NCBI GenBank assembly: GCA_964647485.1
Contig: CAZYHV010000003.1
Span: 145,270-209,269 of the forward strand
Direction: 5' to 3'
Source of the DNA: FW021-bin31 sp964647485
GTDB taxonomy: Bacteria; Bacteroidota; Bacteroidia; Chitinophagales; Chitinophagaceae
DNA length: 64,000 nucleotides
Under the pieces are notes generated by a model, which searched no databases, was not told the origin of the DNA, and saw nothing but the letters and a program-made list of their open reading frames with translations. The position numbers and the translations under genes were made by a program. Position 1 is the stretch's first letter; every line of letters begins with the position of its first letter. Below are positions 1-8,889 of this stretch, piece after piece.

Positions 1-350
1 TTCTCCCTTTAATGGCAGATGAAAATTGCATTAAGGAGAGTGATGTTGATCGGTGTTTTGGGCATTTCCACGGGGTCAATATTAAATTAGTAAAATGTGG
101 TGGGATTACTCCCGCATTGCGGATGATCCATAATGCAAAAGAAAAAGGAATGAAGCTGATGGTCGGTAGTATGAATGAAAGTACAGTCGGTTCCTCTGCC
201 GCCGCTCATCTTCTGCCTTATTTGGATTATATTGACATGGACGGTCCGCTGCTACAGGCAGGAGATACGGCTACAGGCATTACGTTTGATAACGGGAAGA
301 TATTGTATGCAGATCGTCCGGGAACCGGAGCGGAGTTGGAGAGTCTATGA
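1..350 (+). CDS. Dipeptide epimerase (enolase superfamily), 3' part only
   Basis: The open frame enters from the left edge (codons start at base 3; the first visible residues are LPLMADE), so the N-terminal two thirds lie outside. The visible C-terminal part has the barrel residues of L-Ala-D/L-Glu type dipeptide epimerases: ADE near the edge (metal-binding acid), KLVKCGGITPA (KxxxxGG), then VGSMNESTVG, and a final DMDGPLLQ strand. Family members racemise the second residue of dipeptides such as the murein-derived L-Ala-D-Glu, using paired lysines and a divalent metal. The first catalytic lysine would be upstream and cannot be checked. A short tandem repeat begins right after the stop codon. 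Confidence 0.8.
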   Translation, partial: LPLMADENCIKESDVDRCFGHFHGVNIKLVKCGGITPALRMIHNAKEKGMKLMVGSMNESTVGSSAAAHLLPYLDYIDMDGPLLQAGDTATGITFDNGKILYADRPGTGAELESL

Positions 351-474
351 GTTGATTAGTCAATTAGTCAATTAGTCAATTAGTCAATTAGTCAATTAGT
401 CGATGAGTCAATTAGTCGATGAGTCTATTAGTCGATGAGTCGATTAGTTGATGAGTCAGATAGTTATTTAGTGG
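351..474. repeat. 9-bp tandem repeat (GTCAATTAG-like)
   Basis: About thirteen head-to-tail copies of a 9-base unit, ATTAGTCAA with variants such as ATGAGTCGA, start at the stop codon of the epimerase gene. Copies become more diverged to the right. The TAGTC core is shared, in the opposite orientation, with the array around the sequencing gap near 5.8-6.05 kb. No gene fits here. Confidence 0.9.
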
Positions 475-562
475 TTTGGTTTGGTGGTCGAAAAATGACT
501 GAAAAGCCGCCTATTTCATCAGAAGTTTTGATTCAGGCTTATTGATAAAATAAGACGGCTAT

Positions 563-1384
563 TTACCAATGTGGATAAAAGAATTTTCTGAAAAACAACA
601 TCTCGTAAGGAATGGCATTTCTCCAATAACTCCAGGTATGCTTCCCCGGTCTTTCTTTATAGTCATGATCAATCCCCATTTTTAACAATTTTTGATGCAG
701 TTTACGATTAACATGGATAAAAAAGTCATTAACGCCTATATCTAAAGCAATTTTTAGATCTCCGTTTTTTAAGCTATCTACCAGATTTATGACCGTATTC
801 TTTTCCCAATTTTCTCTATGTGTTTTGATATCTCCCAGTTGTTTTTTTATTCCCCATTTATTGGGAAACGGTCGGATATCAACTCCTCCACTGATAGAGG
901 CCGCCGCACCATATAAATTTTGATGTCGTAGAGCCAAATACATGGCTCCGTGTCCTCCCATGCTCAATCCACAAATCGCACGGCCTTTCCGGCTTCTGAT
1001 GGTATGATATAAAGAATCTATGGTAGGAACAAGCACTTGAGTCATGAAGGATTCATAACGAATACTGCTGTCCATCGGGCTGTCAAAATACCAGCTGTCA
1101 TAACCTCCATCAGGACAAACAATAATCATTTGAAACTCATCGACATATTCTTTTAATTGAGGGACTTTGGTAATCCAGTTTAAGTAATTTCCACTGTACC
1201 CATGCAATAAATATAAAACAGGGTATTTAATATTCAATTTGTTATAATTGTCGGGAAGAATCGCCACTGCAGGTACTTCTTTATGCATCTTTGGACTGTA
1301 AATATGCAGCGTGTCCACTTGCCCACAAAGCCCTTTTACATAGAAAGCAAATAAAAGAAGGACGAGTATAACTGTCTTTTTCAT
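563..1384 (-). CDS. Secreted alpha/beta-hydrolase esterase (putative esterase / esterase D-like family)
   Basis: The 273-residue protein has a cleavable signal (hydrophobic 5-20, ending near LCGQ), so it is exported to the periplasm or beyond. The fold signs are LYLLHGYSG (oxyanion region, about 57-65), GLSMGGHGA (nucleophile Ser near 141), GVNDFF (acid Asp near 218) and GKHTWSYW (His near 248). This matches the PF00756 esterase family, which includes feruloyl and acetylxylan esterases and S-formylglutathione hydrolase; the exported form fits a polysaccharide or ester-debranching role. The substrate cannot be read from sequence. It is transcribed leftwards, away from the DUF3472 gene, and has no obvious operon partner. 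Confidence 0.85.
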   Translation of the reverse strand: MKKTVILVLLLFAFYVKGLCGQVDTLHIYSPKMHKEVPAVAILPDNYNKLNIKYPVLYLLHGYSGNYLNWITKVPQLKEYVDEFQMIIVCPDGGYDSWYFDSPMDSSIRYESFMTQVLVPTIDSLYHTIRSRKGRAICGLSMGGHGAMYLALRHQNLYGAAASISGGVDIRPFPNKWGIKKQLGDIKTHRENWEKNTVINLVDSLKNGDLKIALDIGVNDFFIHVNRKLHQKLLKMGIDHDYKERPGKHTWSYWRNAIPYEMLFFRKFFYPHW

Positions 1385-1501
1385 AGGAAGCTACCGTTTA
1401 TCAAAAAATAATGCTAAAGGTAATCTTTTATCGCACCAAAGTATAAAAAAAAGAGAAATTAGCCCAATATTATTGACATACAATATGCTATTATAAATTC
1501 C

Positions 1502-2887
1502 ATGATGATGAAAAAAATTACCTCTACGCATCTCCTTCGATCCGGATTCATGTTTACTTTACTGATGGGCATTGTGACGTCCTGGTCGGCCTGTTTGGGA
1601 ACGAAAACAGTTATCCAAGCTACCAAACCGGTAGCTGCAAGTGCCATCACTTTACCATTAGGAGGGAATAGTTGGAAAAATGGAACAGGAGATGGTCGTC
1701 TCACTAAAAATGGTATTCAGGATTGGAAAGATGGGAAGGTCTCCTTTACAGCTTATATAAGACTGGGACAGACCGGGCATTTAGATCTTTGGGTGGATGG
1801 ACATACTTTATCGGGAAAGTCGAAATTGACACTCGCTGTGAAAGGGAAGGAACATAAAATAAAAATGGATGAGCATACGGATAACAAACCGGTGTATGCC
1901 GGGGAATGGAAGATAAAAGATACCGGATATGTGGCTATTCATATTCAGGGAATATCGAAGGAAGGTGCAACCTTTGCATCAATAAAAAACCTTATTTTGA
2001 GTGGTAGTGCTACAGAAGGGAAAACGGCTTATACTGAAAATAATAAGGGGAATTTCTTTTATTGGGGCAGGAGAGGAGCTTCAGTGCATTTAAAATATAA
2101 CCTGCCTAAGGATAAAAAAATAGAATGGTTTTATAATGAATTAACGGTTCCTGAGGGAGCGGATATTTTAGGCTCCTACTTTATGGCAGATGGTTTCAGT
2201 GGGGGGTATTTTGGTATGCAGGTGAATTCCTCCAAAACCAGACATATCCTGTTTTCTGTTTGGAGCCCCTATAAAACGGACAATCCCCGGGATATCCCGG
2301 ATTCTTTACGTATACAATTGTTGAAAAAAGGCAAAAGTGTGCATGCCGGTCAGTTTGGTAATGAAGGATCGGGCGGACAAAGCTATTTGAATTATAGATG
2401 GAAAGCCGGACATACCTATAAATTTTTATTGCATGGTGTACCGGATGGGACAAATTATACGATTTATACAGCTTATTTTTATGCCCCTGAGAAAGGAAAA
2501 TGGCAGCTGATAGCCAGTTTCAGACGCCCTAAAACACATGCTTATTTGAAAGGGTTACATTCTTTTCTCGAGAATTTTTCTCCACGACAAGGCAATAAAG
2601 AACGTATGGCATTCTATGGAAATCAATGGATATGCACTGCTGACGGGCAATGGATTGAGCTGAATAAAGCACGATTTACCACGGATAATACAGGAAATAA
2701 AGGGTATCGAATGGATTTTGGTGGAGGTGTAAAAAATAAACAGTTTTATATGAAAAATGGAGGTTTTTTTAATGATTATACCCCGGCAAACACTACATTG
2801 GAGAGGAAAAGAACCGGAGGAAGACCCGAAATAAATTTGAGGGAAATCAATTCCTTAGGTAGGGCTTGTTGTACAGAAAGACCCTAG
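1502..2887 (+). CDS. DUF5077 + DUF3472 domain lipoprotein
   Basis: The N-terminus has a hydrophobic stretch ending in SWSAC, an acceptable lipobox (Cys near residue 31), so an outer-membrane or periplasmic lipoprotein is likely. Residues about 45-165 resemble DUF5077, a beta-sandwich that looks carbohydrate-binding. Residues about 180-430 resemble DUF3472 (GRRGASVHLKY, FFGMQV-like strands, the KTHAYLKGLHSFLENF segment, a GGFFND end). Proteins of this build are common in Bacteroidota surface-glycan loci. Their catalytic role, if any, is not established. The last dozen residues (GRACCTERP) look unlike the family and could reflect a late frame change. Three consecutive ATG codons make the exact start uncertain by six bases. 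Confidence 0.75.
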   Translation: MMMKKITSTHLLRSGFMFTLLMGIVTSWSACLGTKTVIQATKPVAASAITLPLGGNSWKNGTGDGRLTKNGIQDWKDGKVSFTAYIRLGQTGHLDLWVDGHTLSGKSKLTLAVKGKEHKIKMDEHTDNKPVYAGEWKIKDTGYVAIHIQGISKEGATFASIKNLILSGSATEGKTAYTENNKGNFFYWGRRGASVHLKYNLPKDKKIEWFYNELTVPEGADILGSYFMADGFSGGYFGMQVNSSKTRHILFSVWSPYKTDNPRDIPDSLRIQLLKKGKSVHAGQFGNEGSGGQSYLNYRWKAGHTYKFLLHGVPDGTNYTIYTAYFYAPEKGKWQLIASFRRPKTHAYLKGLHSFLENFSPRQGNKERMAFYGNQWICTADGQWIELNKARFTTDNTGNKGYRMDFGGGVKNKQFYMKNGGFFNDYTPANTTLERKRTGGRPEINLREINSLGRACCTERP

Positions 2888-2953
2888 GTAAAGAGCTGTA
2901 ATTTGTATAACATAATATTATCAAGTATCTTTATCCCATTAAAACGTTTCAAT

Positions 2954-4549
2954 ATGAAGAAGGTTATTACGCTTTGGTTAGTTAGTTTTTGTTTGGTTCT
3001 GTTTTCATGTCATAAAAAAGATATTCCGGATTATTCCGAAGGTCAAAATGGAGGCGGAGATACAGCTATATTATCATCAGATAAACAATTTTTAACTTTT
3101 AGCTTGCCGGATAGTTTAAATGCCGATTATTTGACAAAAACGGTAGAAGGGAAGATTGTGGGGGATTCTGCTATTCATTTAGAGATTCCCAAAGGGAAAG
3201 ATATTTCCCATTTAATTGCCCATTTCACTTTTAAGGGAGATACTGTATTGATAGAAAATACGCCACAGGTTTCCGGAGTTACTGCCAATGATTTTACGAA
3301 AGAGATTTCTTATACTGTCAGAGCCGAAGATAGCAGCAAAAAGGAATATGCGGTTCAAGTAAAAAGGATAGCTCCGCAACAATCCGTACTTCCTCATCTC
3401 TTTATAGATGTGGATAATGGAGCTGCAATTACTTCGACAGATGATTATGTCCATGCTGATATTCAAATTAAAGGGAAAAAAGAATTTCCCGATTTTGAAG
3501 GACGTACAAAAATTAGGGGAAGAGGGAATACCTCTTGGGGGTGGCCGAAGAAACCTTATAAATTAAAATTAGAAGAAAAATCTTCACTTTTGGGGTTACC
3601 TGCTTATAAAAAATGGATTTTATTGGCCAATTATAATGACCGCACCTTATTAATGAATGCGATTCCTTATAAAATGGGTCATTTATTAGGAATGCCTTAT
3701 ACCAATCATATTATTCCGGTAGAGCTGACCTTGAATGGGAAAGATCAAGGACTTTATATCTTTACAGAACATAAAGAAGTCGGTCCCGATAGGATCGATA
3801 TAGGGAAAGGAAAACAGGCCGGTGTATTATTGGAATTAGATAGTTATTTTGATGAACCTTATGAGTTTAAATCAAAGCAGTTTCAACTACCGGTAATGGT
3901 GAAATATCCCGAACTCGATGAATGGGATAATCAGCAAGATATTGATCATCGATTTAATGAAATTAAAGATGATTTTGACGCTTTTGAAGAGCTTGTTGCT
4001 GATCCGAATTTTCCCAATAATAATTATCTGGATTATTTCAATGATACTGCTTTTGTAAATTATTTGATGATTTACATGTTGACCGATAATGAAGAGATCA
4101 ACCATCCAAAGAGTACCTACATAAATAAAAGAAAAGGAAGTCAAAAGTATAATATGGGGATTATTTGGGATTTTGACTGGGGATTTGGTTTTCAATCTTC
4201 TTCATCTCATTTTGAGATGGCGACAGCCAACAATAATCTCTTTTGGGAGAAGGAGGAAGCAGGAACAGAATTTTTTCAAAAGTTCTTGTCAGATCCAAAA
4301 ATAACCTCCTTGTTTAAGAAGCGTTGGAATACTTTTAAAACGGATCTTTATCCCCGCTTGAAGAAGCATGTGAAAGATTATGCAGAGATTATTCGACCTA
4401 TATATGATAAAGAACATACGATCTGGGGAATGAACAATGCAATGAATAATAAAGACAGTTCAGGAGATTTAGATACGGACTTACAAAAGGTTTTAGACTG
4501 GTTGGATGCCAGAGTAGATCATATTGATCAGGTTGTATCGGGATGGTAG
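2954..4549 (+). CDS. CotH-like kinase family lipoprotein
   Basis: The ATG at 2954 is preferred over an in-frame ATG 51 bases upstream, because it gives a clean lipoprotein signal (MKKVITLWLVSF...LFSC, Cys near 19). After a linker, residues about 35-135 form a small beta domain typical of Bacteroidota CotH proteins (DUF5018-like). The CotH domain follows: KIRGRGNTSWGWPKKPYKLK, WILLANYNDRTL, GLYIFTEHKE, then IWDFDWGFG, the DxD metal-binding motif. CotH in Bacillus spores is an atypical secreted protein kinase. The role of the Bacteroidota lipoproteins is unknown. It lies 66 bases after the DUF3472 gene on the same strand, so the two may be cotranscribed. Confidence 0.88.
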   Translation: MKKVITLWLVSFCLVLFSCHKKDIPDYSEGQNGGGDTAILSSDKQFLTFSLPDSLNADYLTKTVEGKIVGDSAIHLEIPKGKDISHLIAHFTFKGDTVLIENTPQVSGVTANDFTKEISYTVRAEDSSKKEYAVQVKRIAPQQSVLPHLFIDVDNGAAITSTDDYVHADIQIKGKKEFPDFEGRTKIRGRGNTSWGWPKKPYKLKLEEKSSLLGLPAYKKWILLANYNDRTLLMNAIPYKMGHLLGMPYTNHIIPVELTLNGKDQGLYIFTEHKEVGPDRIDIGKGKQAGVLLELDSYFDEPYEFKSKQFQLPVMVKYPELDEWDNQQDIDHRFNEIKDDFDAFEELVADPNFPNNNYLDYFNDTAFVNYLMIYMLTDNEEINHPKSTYINKRKGSQKYNMGIIWDFDWGFGFQSSSSHFEMATANNNLFWEKEEAGTEFFQKFLSDPKITSLFKKRWNTFKTDLYPRLKKHVKDYAEIIRPIYDKEHTIWGMNNAMNNKDSSGDLDTDLQKVLDWLDARVDHIDQVVSGW

Positions 4550-4561
4550 AAAGAAAAACTG

Positions 4562-5266
4562 TTATTCCAGAACCTTTATCATTTTATTGTCAATCAATTT
4601 GAATAAGGGCAGGGGCATAAAAGTTCGCCAATTGTTGGTATTCATTAAAAAAATATATTGATCCAGACCGGCATTTTCAAACTCAGAGGAAGTCTGTTCC
4701 GGCATATTTAAGCAGGTAATCCAGCCTCCGTCCTCTTCAATATCTTCCTGCCATTCTTCATAGTAACAATCGTCAGAACTATGAAAGTTGAGTACATTTT
4801 CGGCAATGAGAATAAATTTTCTTATACCACAATTAATGAGGACGTCAACAATCTCTCTCTTTAAATTCATAATGTCATTTTCAATACAATCATTCCATTC
4901 GCCCAAGAGTTCAATAATAGCAAAGTCATATTGGTAATCGGCATATAGAATCTTTAAGTAAAGATTGTCTGACCCAAAATGATCCCATTGTGGATGTATA
5001 AAATAGTTGTAAATCTTTTCATGATATGTGAATTCATCGTATTCTTTTCCATAGAAAGGGGAATTTTCATCCTCTTCAGCGATATATAAGTGTCTCCAGT
5101 TAAAGAATGGTTCTATCTCATGCATAATCCGATGTCCTTTTCTTCTTTCTAACGGTGAGCAAATGTAAAAGTTTAAACTCACAACTGTAAATTCTCTTTT
5201 GTTAAACTTCTCAGATTTCGCATCAGATCCTTTCTCATTTTTCCGTAGTTTTGTAAGGAACATCAA
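4562..5266 (-). CDS. Conserved hypothetical protein
   Basis: The 234-residue protein is rich in acidic and aromatic residues and has no signal or membrane segment, so it is probably cytoplasmic. Recurrent-looking blocks are NWRHLYIAEEDENSPFYG, YNYFIHPQWD, IELLGEWNDCIENDIM and ENVLNFHSSDD. They resemble a hypothetical family I have seen in Bacteroidota, with no known function. The conserved part seems to begin near residue 28, so translation could start at an internal codon instead of 5266. It is convergent with the CotH gene (12 bases between stops) and divergent from the DUF488 gene, with only 14 bases between the starts. Confidence 0.6.
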   Translation of the reverse strand: MMFLTKLRKNEKGSDAKSEKFNKREFTVVSLNFYICSPLERRKGHRIMHEIEPFFNWRHLYIAEEDENSPFYGKEYDEFTYHEKIYNYFIHPQWDHFGSDNLYLKILYADYQYDFAIIELLGEWNDCIENDIMNLKREIVDVLINCGIRKFILIAENVLNFHSSDDCYYEEWQEDIEEDGGWITCLNMPEQTSSEFENAGLDQYIFLMNTNNWRTFMPLPLFKLIDNKMIKVLE

Positions 5267-5280
5267 ATAACAGTTAAAAA

Positions 5281-5622
5281 ATGGATTTGGCTATAAAAAG
5301 AGTGTATGAAGCACCGGATAAAAAGGATGGTTTTAGGATTTTAGTAGATCGAATTTGGCCCCGAGGCATGAAGAAAGAAAAAGCAAAAATAGACCTGTGG
5401 TTAAAAAGTGTTGCTCCTACGACAGCGTTAAGAAAATGGTTTGGCCACGATCCGAAAAAATGGAAAGAATTTAAAGAACGTTACCGGGAAGAATTAGAAG
5501 AAAATACGGATTCTGTCAAGCAAATTAAAGAGCAATTAAAAAAAGGGAAAGTAACCTTAGTTTATGGAGCCAAAGACGAAGAACATAATCAAGCGGTCGT
5601 TTTGAAAGCTTATCTCCAATAA
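5281..5622 (+). CDS. DUF488 family protein (YeaO-like)
   Basis: The 113-residue protein matches the short DUF488 family by its core RILVDRIWPRGMKKEKAKID, LRKWFGHDPKKWKEF, YREEL and the closing VTLVYGAKDEEHNQA segment. The family is widespread, small and cytoplasmic. A conserved Arg-Trp-Pro-Arg pocket suggests a ligand- or nucleic-acid-binding site, but its function is unproven. The start at 5281 leaves only 14 bases to the divergent hypothetical gene, so both promoters must overlap. The first 300 bases downstream hold only repeats. Confidence 0.9.
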   Translation: MDLAIKRVYEAPDKKDGFRILVDRIWPRGMKKEKAKIDLWLKSVAPTTALRKWFGHDPKKWKEFKERYREELEENTDSVKQIKEQLKKGKVTLVYGAKDEEHNQAVVLKAYLQ

Positions 5623-5686
5623 CATTTTGCCATCTTCCAATCTATTTACTGAAGGATTCTATAATCTGAAGTAGCAGGGAGCAAAG

Positions 5687-5762
5687 GGGGGAAAGGGTGA
5701 GTGGGGGAAAGGGTGAGTGGGGGAAAGGGTGAGTGGGAGAAGAGGTGAAGGGGCGAAAGGAC
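5687..5762. repeat. G-rich 16-bp tandem repeat
   Basis: Three exact tandem copies of GGGGGAAAGGGTGAGT occupy 5687-5734, followed by decayed copies to about 5762. The + strand carries many GGG runs spaced by 3-5 bases and could form a G-quadruplex. No coding frame is supported. Confidence 0.85.
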
Positions 5763-5804
5763 GATGGGGAGAGTGAGATTATCAAAATAAAGACTATTCG
5801 ACTA

Positions 5805-6055
5805 ACCGACTACTTGACTAACCGACTAATAGACTACTTGACTAATAGACTATCTGACTACTTGACTACTTGACTAATAGACTACTTGACTAATAGACTA
5901 CTTGACTAATAGACTACTTGACTAATAGACTACTNNNNNNNNNNNNNNNNNNNNNNNNNNNNNNNNNNNNNNNNNNNNNNNNNNNNNNNNNNNNNNNNNN
6001 NNNNNNNNNNNNNNNNNNNNNNNNNNNNNNNNNNTGACTAATCAACTTACCGACT
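5805..6055. repeat. 8-bp alternating tandem repeat (GACTAATA/GACTACTT) spanning an assembly gap
   Basis: Units GACTACTT and GACTAATA (with early variants GACTAACC) alternate from about 5805 to the gap and resume as TGACTAATCAACTTACCGAC after it. Exactly 100 N fill 5935-6034, the usual placeholder for a gap of unknown size, so the true length of the array is unknown. Read on the other strand the units contain TAGTC, like the array at 351-474. Confidence 0.9.
5935..6034. other. Assembly gap (100 N)
   Basis: A run of 100 N lies inside the tandem repeat. The round number is the usual scaffolding convention, so distances across it should not be trusted. Confidence 0.99.
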
Positions 6056-6084
6056 ATATTTTCTTATAAAAACTTTTACAATTC

Positions 6085-6115
6085 TTTGATAAAAGTAGTT
6101 TTTGGTATAAATTTG
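6085..6115 (+). promoter_or_regulatory. Bacteroidota-type promoter of the sdh operon
   Basis: TTTG at 6085-6088, a 19-base spacer, and TAAATTTG at 6108-6115 match the known Bacteroidota primary-sigma consensus TTTG-N19-TAnnTTTG exactly. The predicted transcript starts about 35-40 bases before the sdhC ATG at 6158. Confidence 0.75.
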
Positions 6116-6157
6116 CTTTCTGTTTAGTACTTACACAATCAAACAATTCTATTATTT

Positions 6158-6853
6158 ATGAAGTGGGGACAATATTTTACTTCCGCTATCGGTAAAAAGC
6201 TGGTCATGTCTTTTACCGGACTCTTTCTTATCTCGTTTCTTATAGTACATTGTATTCTTAATTTCTGCATATTTGTACCTGATCATGGGGCTACCTTTGA
6301 TAAGTTTGCCCATTTTATGGGAACCAACTGGATTGTTCATATTCTGGAGGTGGGTTTATTTGCCGGATTGATTCTTCACATTATTCAGGGAATTATGCTG
6401 ACTGTACAGAATAGAAGCAAACGACCGATAAAATATGCTGTTAATAAACGAAATCAAGTGAGTAAATGGTATTCTCGTTCAATGGGAATTTTGGGAATTC
6501 TGGTGTTGTTATTCCTTATTGTGCATTTAAGTAATTTCTGGGTACATACTCGTTTTGCAAGTCTTTTTGGTGGGGTAGGTACTGTTGATTATCATGGAAA
6601 GGAAATGGAAGCGCTATACCATCAGATGACAGTCGTTTTTAGTAATCCGATTATAGTCTTGATTTATGTTTTGGGAGTGATTGCCTTGGGTTTCCATCTG
6701 GCACATGGTTTTCAAAGTGCATTTCGTACTTTGGGAATGACTTCTGCACGATATATAAAGATTATCAGAGGCATTGGATTGGCCTTTTCAATTATTGTAC
6801 CCATTATTTTTGCGTTAATGCCGATTTCTATGTATTTAGGTTGGGTAAGTTAA
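6158..6853 (+). CDS. sdhC: Succinate dehydrogenase cytochrome b558 subunit
   Basis: The 231-residue protein has five predicted membrane helices (about 13-35, 60-80, 105-128, 160-180 and 203-225) and His residues in or near them (H31, H49, H58, H65). It matches the single-polypeptide b558 family that anchors SdhAB in Bacteroidota and binds two haems. The complex oxidises succinate or reduces fumarate and exchanges electrons with menaquinone in the inner membrane. It is the first gene of sdhCAB, 30 bases before sdhA. The near-exact promoter upstream is listed separately. Confidence 0.95.
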   Translation: MKWGQYFTSAIGKKLVMSFTGLFLISFLIVHCILNFCIFVPDHGATFDKFAHFMGTNWIVHILEVGLFAGLILHIIQGIMLTVQNRSKRPIKYAVNKRNQVSKWYSRSMGILGILVLLFLIVHLSNFWVHTRFASLFGGVGTVDYHGKEMEALYHQMTVVFSNPIIVLIYVLGVIALGFHLAHGFQSAFRTLGMTSARYIKIIRGIGLAFSIIVPIIFALMPISMYLGWVS

Positions 6854-6883
6854 AATTTAAATTAATTTCTATATTATATACTT

Positions 6884-8860
6884 ATGGAATTAGATGCTAA
6901 AGTACCTGAAGGACCACTCGCTGAAAAGTGGACAAATTATAAAAATCATTGTAAGCTGGTGAGTCCGGCCAATAAAAGGAAGTTAGATATTATTGTTATA
7001 GGCTCCGGATTAGCTGGAGCTTCTGCTTCTGCAACCTTAGCTGAACAAGGGTATAATGTAAAAACCTTTTGTTTTCAGGATAGCCCTCGACGTGCTCATA
7101 GTGTAGCAGCACAGGGCGGAATTAATGCTTCTAAAAATTATCAAAATGACGGAGACTCCGATTTCCGTCTTTTTTACGATACGTTGAAAGGAGGGGATTT
7201 CCGTTCTCGGGAATCAAATACTTATCGACTGGCGGAAGTAAGTGGTAATATTATCGATCAATGTGCTGCACAAGGGGTTCCCTTTGCTCGCGAGTATGGT
7301 GGTTTATTAGCAAATCGTTCTTTTGGAGGAGTACAGGTACAGCGTACTTTTTATGCGGCCGGACAGACCGGACAGCAATTGTTACTCGGAGCTTATTCTG
7401 CATTGGAAAGGCAAATTGCCCTTGGAAAAGTGGAAATGCATACCCGTCATGAAATGCTGGAGGTCGTCATTATTGATGGAAAAGCCAGAGGAATTATTGC
7501 TCGGAATCTGGTTACAGGAGAATTAGAAAGATATTTTGGACATGCTGTGATTTTAGCCTCGGGTGGATATGGGAATGTTTTCTACTTATCTACGAATGCG
7601 ATGGGGTCGAATGTAACGGCGTCCTGGAAGGTTCATAAAAGAGGAGCATACTTTGCCAACCCATGTTACACACAGATTCATCCAACTTGTATTCCTGTTT
7701 CCGGAGATTATCAGAGTAAACTGACGCTGATGAGTGAGTCCTTAAGAAATGATGGACGAATTTGGGTGCCCAAGAAAAAGGATGACAATAGAAATCCAAA
7801 CGATATACCGGAAGAGGAGAGGGATTATTATTTGGAACGTCGTTACCCTGCATTTGGAAATTTAGGCCCTCGTGATGTGACTTCCAGGGCAGCAAAGGAA
7901 AGGTGTGATGCCGGATATGGTGTAGGGGAGTCTAAACAGGCTGTTTATCTTGACTTTGGATCCGCCATTGAACGTTATGGAAAAGCTGCTGCTCATCAAA
8001 AGCAGATTCATCATCCATCAAAAGAGGTGATTGAGGAGCTGGGGAAAGAAAAAGTGAAAGAGAAATATGGGAATCTTTTTGAAATGTATGAAAGGATTAC
8101 GGCTGAGAACCCTTATGAGGTACCGATGCGTATTTATCCTGCCAGCCACTATACGATGGGTGGACTTTGGGTAGATTACAATTTGGAAACGACGATTCCC
8201 GGTTTATTTGCCATTGGAGAGTGTAATTTCTCTGATCATGGTGCCAATCGGTTAGGAGCTTCCGCTTTGATGCAGGGATTGGCAGATGGTTATTTCGTAC
8301 TTCCCTATACGATTGGTAATTTTATGTCCGGTGAAATTAATACCAAACCAATTCCTACGGATCATCCGGAGTTTGAAAAAATAGAAAAAGAAGTGCAAGC
8401 CAGGATTGATCAATTAATGAATATTCAGGGAGAACATTCGGTTGATTATTTCCATAAGGCTTTAGGTAAAATTATGTGGAATAAATGCGGTATGTCGAGG
8501 AATGAAAAAGATTTAACTTCTGCTATTAAGGAAATACGTGAATTAAGAGAACGTTTTTGGAAGGAAGTGCGTGTGCCGGGGAAAAAGGAAGGGATGAATC
8601 CTGAACTTGAAAAAGCCGGTCGGGTAGCTGATTTTCTTGAAATGGGAGAGCTGTTAGCAGTAGATGCATTACAGAGAGATGAAAGTTGTGGTGCCCACTT
8701 CAGAGAAGGTCATCAAACAGAAGATGGTGAAGCACAAAGGGTGGATGATAAGTTCTGCTATGTAAGTGCCTGGGAATACCAAAAAGATAATAAATTTGAA
8801 TTGCATAAAGAACCGTTGGAATTTAATGTGATTCATTTATCCCAGCGGAGTTATAAGTAG
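6884..8860 (+). CDS. sdhA: Succinate dehydrogenase/fumarate reductase flavoprotein subunit
   Basis: The full-length protein (658 residues) has an N-terminal FAD dinucleotide site IVIGSGLAGASASATLAEQG (about 35-54), the flavinylation and substrate region SVAAQGGINAS (His-Ser-Val), and the catalytic cap with HPTCIP and the arginine motif near ASHYTMGGLWVDYN. The family's C-terminal domain is complete. It forms the catalytic dimer with SdhB, converting succinate and fumarate in the TCA cycle. A small ORF now lies between this gene and sdhB. Confidence 0.97.
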   Translation: MELDAKVPEGPLAEKWTNYKNHCKLVSPANKRKLDIIVIGSGLAGASASATLAEQGYNVKTFCFQDSPRRAHSVAAQGGINASKNYQNDGDSDFRLFYDTLKGGDFRSRESNTYRLAEVSGNIIDQCAAQGVPFAREYGGLLANRSFGGVQVQRTFYAAGQTGQQLLLGAYSALERQIALGKVEMHTRHEMLEVVIIDGKARGIIARNLVTGELERYFGHAVILASGGYGNVFYLSTNAMGSNVTASWKVHKRGAYFANPCYTQIHPTCIPVSGDYQSKLTLMSESLRNDGRIWVPKKKDDNRNPNDIPEEERDYYLERRYPAFGNLGPRDVTSRAAKERCDAGYGVGESKQAVYLDFGSAIERYGKAAAHQKQIHHPSKEVIEELGKEKVKEKYGNLFEMYERITAENPYEVPMRIYPASHYTMGGLWVDYNLETTIPGLFAIGECNFSDHGANRLGASALMQGLADGYFVLPYTIGNFMSGEINTKPIPTDHPEFEKIEKEVQARIDQLMNIQGEHSVDYFHKALGKIMWNKCGMSRNEKDLTSAIKEIRELRERFWKEVRVPGKKEGMNPELEKAGRVADFLEMGELLAVDALQRDESCGAHFREGHQTEDGEAQRVDDKFCYVSAWEYQKDNKFELHKEPLEFNVIHLSQRSYK

Positions 8861-8889
8861 AATTGTAATTGTTGGATTGCTGAATTGTT

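Noticed and set aside
5805..6055. Possible CRISPR array
   Set aside because: The repeated units are 8 bases long and head to tail with no spacers; there are no cas genes nearby.
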